Shown here: in pieces, positions 60,876 through 64,000 of the stretch
Numbering within the stretch: the stretch's first letter is position 1
Layout: every line of letters begins with the position of its first letter
Source of the DNA: Planctomycetota bacterium
GTDB lineage: Bacteria > Planctomycetota > UBA1135 > GCA-002686595
Assembly: GCA_020638835.1 (NCBI GenBank)
Contig: JACKHV010000002.1
Coordinates: 62,001 to 126,000 of the forward strand
Reading direction: 5' to 3'
DNA length: 64,000 bases
Notes under the pieces: model-generated
What the model was told of the DNA's origin: nothing
The model's input: the letters and a program-made list of their open reading frames with translations, nothing else
Database searches by the model: none
Made by a program: the position numbers and the translations under genes

Positions 60876-61048
60876 CGACCGCCGACGACTGACGAGCAAC
60901 GAACGACGACCAACTCTCGATGTCGTCCGCCGGCCAGTGCGTCGACTGAAGCTCGCGACCTTCGCCGTCACCTAGTGCTCGTCTTCAGATCGCAGCACGC
61001 GCCGTCGCTCACTCGACATTCGTCGCGGGTAGGTGATCGTTGATCCTT

Positions 61049-61269
61049 GGTCACGGCTGACGCCGCGCTTCGCTCGAGCTCCGCCAAGGGCTCCGCTCCG
61101 CGCGGCTCGCTGGGCGTATCGCGGCATTCGTGTCTTGCCGGTCGCCGGTGCCATCGCACAACAACACCGCCGTTATCAAGTTCGAGACGCGCCGCACCCG
61201 ACCCCGCTGACGTGAGAGCGAGTCCCGCGAGCGGAGCCCTTGGCGGAGCTCGAGCGAACGGGCCGGCAC
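61049..61269. repeat. REPIN-like repeat copy 2 (RAYT-associated)
   Basis: About 221 bp, same as copy 1 apart from a 7-bp length difference and scattered changes. Its perfect 28-nt arms are at 61071-61098 and 61229-61256. It is in the same orientation as copy 1. Confidence 0.85.
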
Positions 61270-61324
61270 GGAAAGGTGCTACACGCACCACCACTCAGGC
61301 GGTGTGGCCGCGTCACGACGAAAG

Positions 61325-61358
61325 GAGCGGCACGATCCCCTCTGGGGCCGTGCCGCTC
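61325..61358 (-). terminator. Terminator after the second CPCGN/Ca-repeat gene
   Basis: On the minus strand GAGCGGCACG pairs perfectly with CGTGCCGCTC over a 14-nt loop, followed by CTTTCG. About 40 bp after the stop of 61399-63309. Confidence 0.75.
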
Positions 61359-61398
61359 GTTGCCGGAGTGCGCGCTCAGCGCGCGGGAGGGGTGGGAA

Positions 61399-63309
61399 CT
61401 AGATCCAAGTGATCTTCAGGCCCTGGGTGAAGTTGGAGCCCGTGCCGCACGGACTGATCACCGGATCTCGGTACCACATCTGGTAGTAGCGCACGCCACC
61501 GGCCAGGGGGATGCTGCCGTTCGTCACGATCGAGCTGCTGGTCGAGCCGGCGCCGGCGGCGTTGAGGAAGAGGACCTCGACCCGTTCGGTCGGACCGCCC
61601 ATGCAGAAGACGCCGTCCTTGAAGGGGATGGAGATCAGCGAGGAGCCTTGCACGAGCAGGGCGGGCATTCCGGGCCGACCTTGCGCGACGTGGAAGACCA
61701 GGTTGTCGAGGACGACGACCGAGGTTCCCGTGGTGTAGAGCACCGCGCCGACTCCCGTCGAGTTCTTGCAGCCTTCTCCCGCGCCGAGCGTGCTCTCGTT
61801 GCTGCACGGGCAGGGGATCAGGGTTCCGTCGCCCGGGCACATCGTCGTTCCGGGACCGCACTCGTCCGGCACGCCGTCGAGGTTGAAGTCGGTGCTCGTT
61901 CCGTTGGCGATGTCGCACGAGTCCGGCACGCCGTTGCCGTTGCAGTCCGCCGCGACGCCGGAGGCGATGTCGCAGGAGTCCGGGACGCCGTTGCCGTCGC
62001 AGTCGGACTCGACGCCCGAAGCGATGTCGCAGCGGTCCGGCACGCCGTTGCCGTTGCAATCCGCCGCCAGTCCGGCCGCGATCGCCGCGCCGTCCTCGAC
62101 GCCGTCGCCGTCGCAGTCGTTGAGCGGGGCGAAGCGCGAGTCGGCCGCGTCGAGGTCGTCACCGAACAAGACGGGGAAGCCCGAGCGAACCGTCGCGAGT
62201 CCCAGGTTCTCCGCCGCGATGAAGATCGCGGGGAAGGGCGAGAGACCGCCGGGGATCGGCGGCATGAGGATGTCGCCTTCCTCGATCGGGAGCCCGAACA
62301 TGCTGTCGGGCGAGCCGATCACGGCCGAGCCGCGGCGCACGCTGAAGAGCACCATGTCCGATCCGCCGAAGACCCAGTGGTAAGGGCCGAGCGGCGGCTC
62401 GAACACGCCGGTGCCGTTCTCGAACATGATCAGCGCGTCGAGGTCGTCCGTGCCGAAGCCGAATAGGTCGAGACCCAGCGCACCGGCGATCGCGAACAGG
62501 CCCGGAAGCGCGCCCGGCGCCGGCGTGACGAGGATGTCCGACGAGCTGAATCCGTGTGCCAGCGCGGAGCCGCTGCCGACGACGCCGGTGATCGGGTCGA
62601 CCAGGCCGCCCTCGAGCGAGAAGTAGGTCGGGTAGATGCCGAGCGGCATCTCGGTGTCGAGCGCGTCGAGGTTGTCGTTGAACGCGCCCTCCATGATGCC
62701 GACGCCCGGGTACACGAATCCGGAGGGCGAGATCAGACCGTCACCGTCGACGATGCCGACGTTGGCCGGCGGCACCGCGAAGGGCGGCAGCGGGCCCGGA
62801 AGCAGCCCGAAGCCCGTGAACACGTCGGTCGCCGCGTCGCCGAAGGGGGCTTCGGTCGAGACGGCGGGACCGGCGAGGCCGGGCGGGGTACCGACGGCGA
62901 AGCGGTCGACGCTGAACCAGATCAAGCTGGCGATCGGATAGGGCACGGCCGGGTCCATCGGGTTGTCGCGGCCGTGCGAGAGCGCGTCCACTTCCACGGT
63001 GCAGGCGACACCGGGCGGGTGACCCGCGCAGCCCGCGTATCCGGCGAGGCCGAGGTCGAGCGGCGGCAATCCGCCCGGGCCCGCCGCGCGGTCGATCGAC
63101 GGCGGCAGCAGCGGGCCGTAGGCCGGAAGCAAGGTCATCGGGAACAGCACGTCGCCTTCCGTGATCGGCGCACCGAACGCGCTGTCGGGCGTCGCGATGG
63201 TCGGGCCGAAGTAGTCGACGCTGAACTGGAACTGCGCCTGTGCGCTGCTCGAACCCACCAAGAGTGCGGCGGGCAAGCAGAGCCGGCGGGTGATGAGTGA
63301 AATGTTCAT
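61399..63309 (-). CDS. Exported CPCGN protein with Ca-binding type 3-like repeats (copy 2)
   Basis: 636 residues with signal peptide from 'MNISLITRRLCLPAALLVGSSSAQA'. Same plan as 57440-59383: beta-rich region with 'SVRRGSAVIGSPDSMFGLPIEEGDILM', six calcium-binding repeats such as 'DCNGNGVPDSCDIASG' (about 395-485), then the shared C-terminal domain ending 'LKITWI'. The two genes are near-duplicates, strongest in the middle and C-terminus, and flank the RAYT locus. Confidence 0.85.
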   Translation of the reverse strand: MNISLITRRLCLPAALLVGSSSAQAQFQFSVDYFGPTIATPDSAFGAPITEGDVLFPMTLLPAYGPLLPPSIDRAAGPGGLPPLDLGLAGYAGCAGHPPGVACTVEVDALSHGRDNPMDPAVPYPIASLIWFSVDRFAVGTPPGLAGPAVSTEAPFGDAATDVFTGFGLLPGPLPPFAVPPANVGIVDGDGLISPSGFVYPGVGIMEGAFNDNLDALDTEMPLGIYPTYFSLEGGLVDPITGVVGSGSALAHGFSSSDILVTPAPGALPGLFAIAGALGLDLFGFGTDDLDALIMFENGTGVFEPPLGPYHWVFGGSDMVLFSVRRGSAVIGSPDSMFGLPIEEGDILMPPIPGGLSPFPAIFIAAENLGLATVRSGFPVLFGDDLDAADSRFAPLNDCDGDGVEDGAAIAAGLAADCNGNGVPDRCDIASGVESDCDGNGVPDSCDIASGVAADCNGNGVPDSCDIANGTSTDFNLDGVPDECGPGTTMCPGDGTLIPCPCSNESTLGAGEGCKNSTGVGAVLYTTGTSVVVLDNLVFHVAQGRPGMPALLVQGSSLISIPFKDGVFCMGGPTERVEVLFLNAAGAGSTSSSIVTNGSIPLAGGVRYYQMWYRDPVISPCGTGSNFTQGLKITWI

Positions 63310-63481
63310 CTCTCGTGTCCTTCTACAAAGAGGTCGTGTCGTGGGGTCCGTCGGTTCCCGCGCCCCAGCGGGATGATTGGGGGACCGAACCGGACGAAGG
63401 GCACTGACGCGACGACGTCGCGCTGGACACGAAATGCTTGGAATTCGACTGGCGGACGCGGACGTCCGACCCGGAGGACCC

Positions 63482-64000
63482 TCAGGCCCGGTCGACGACG
63501 GCCGAGCCGGGGACGACGTCGAGCACGCCGCCTGCGTCGAAGCGCACCCAGCACTTCGTCCCGCCGTCGTAGTCGCGCGCACGAAGCAGCAAGGTCGCGG
63601 GCCGACCGAGCGCGGTGCAGGGCGTCGCGCCGGGCGCGTCGATCCCGCGCCACATGCGCACGAAGGGGTTGTCCCGCCACTCCGCGCCGACGGTCGTCTC
63701 GTCGGTGTGGCCGGGCAGCACGCGAGTCTCCCGCGGGAAGCGCAGCAGCACGTCGAGGATCGAGTGGCGCAGGTCCTCGAAGGTCGTGTGCCCGGGCGCC
63801 CGCGTCCCCCCGACCGTGCCGCGGAAGAGCGTGTCGCCGGTGAACAGCGCCTGCTCGTTCACGAGGAACGCGAGCTGGCCCAGCGTGTGTCCCGGCACGT
63901 GCAGCGCGCGGATCGTCAGGTCGCCCGAGCGCAGCTCGTCACCGTCCTCCAACTCGACGTCGAGGTCGCCGAACAGCGCCGCTTCCGCGCGGTGACCGCA
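63482..64000 (-). CDS. Metallo-beta-lactamase-fold hydrolase (glyoxalase II-like), 5' end beyond the window
   Basis: 173 codons visible and the frame is open to the right edge, so the N-terminus with the HxHxDH motif is missing. 'HVPGHTLGQLAFLVNEQALFTGDTLFRGTVGGT' and 'TRVLPGHTDETTVGAEWRDNPFVRMW' are the later metal-binding and substrate blocks of the hydroxyacylglutathione hydrolase-like group. A C-terminal 50-residue extension follows. Likely a thioester hydrolase or persulfide dioxygenase relative. Confidence 0.82.
   Translation of the reverse strand, partial: CGHRAEAALFGDLDVELEDGDELRSGDLTIRALHVPGHTLGQLAFLVNEQALFTGDTLFRGTVGGTRAPGHTTFEDLRHSILDVLLRFPRETRVLPGHTDETTVGAEWRDNPFVRMWRGIDAPGATPCTALGRPATLLLRARDYDGGTKCWVRFDAGGVLDVVPGSAVVDRA

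Larger units (their letters stand above)
60452..61398. other. Non-coding repeat region upstream of the RAYT gene
   Basis: 947 bp. It contains two 220-bp REP-like copies, a GACCAAT simple repeat and a terminator. The open frames crossing it have unusual Arg/Ser-rich products and arise from repeat translation, not genes. Confidence 0.75.

Noticed and set aside
60452..60913. An extra 150-residue N-terminal extension of the RAYT protein.
   Set aside because: The extension translates the REP-like repeat and simple sequence. The GTG at 60451 precedes the first family-like residues.

Overview
The window is high-GC bacterial chromosome. The best guess is a planctomycete of the marine lineages rich in secreted proteins that end in a 'CPCGN ... 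PFKDG ... YRDP' domain; four genes here carry that domain (44073-44843, 49516-51171, 57440-59383, 61399-63309). This assignment is inferred from protein style and was not computed. Most genes are housekeeping or envelope genes, packed into short operons with 1-8 bp start/stop overlaps.

Layout. 1-4471 is a small defence patch: the C-terminal end of a type III-restriction-like helicase-nuclease, converging on a two-gene McrB/McrC-like module whose ATPase has an unrecognised cysteine-rich N-terminus. 4877-10411 (+) holds dxs, NAD kinase, a Na/Pi symporter, a PhoU-like protein and a small lipoprotein. 10511-14452 (-) holds tRNA-Ala(GGC), lysS and a LolC/LolD-type ABC system. 14670-20110 (+) is leuS plus a PmbA/TldD pair. 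20227-24004 (-) holds a lipid-anchored or secreted FKBP isomerase, a membrane protein of unknown role and an OPT transporter. 24344-30709 (+) holds glutamine synthetase, a FemAB-like protein, a malic enzyme-phosphotransacetylase fusion and an SGNH hydrolase. 30816-36488 (+) is an ECF sigma factor, a membrane anti-sigma/von Willebrand A fusion, a large secreted CAP-domain-like protein and a small membrane protein. 36541-42903 (-) holds a small membrane protein, a triple trypsin-domain protease translationally coupled to a CxxC-rich exported protein, and a secreted paralogue of the CAP-like protein. 43067-51171 holds a zinc-ribbon protein, two CPCGN proteins, a heterodimeric ABC exporter, a candidate 24-residue peptide gene and an SRPBCC protein. 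51233-57365 holds a second heterodimeric ABC exporter with an ATP/ADP-translocase-like carrier, an alkyltransferase-like DNA repair protein and CutC. 57440-63309 is a pair of long paralogous CPCGN proteins flanking a RAYT (HUH) transposase and its repeats. A partial metallo-beta-lactamase-fold hydrolase lies at the right edge.

The most unusual signal is a family of long palindromes (1306-1395, 4541-4749, 7852-7969, 10405-10510, 14226-14324, 20107-20211). Their arms fall into three subfamilies that align to one pattern, TACSGTRCC-N6-G(A/T)TT...CC. The inner stem differs in every copy yet stays self-complementary. Most sit exactly at gene ends, in two cases swallowing the stop codon. I know of no described element with this combination. 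A RAYT transposase with its own, different inverted repeats lies at 59753-61269; whether the two are connected is unknown.
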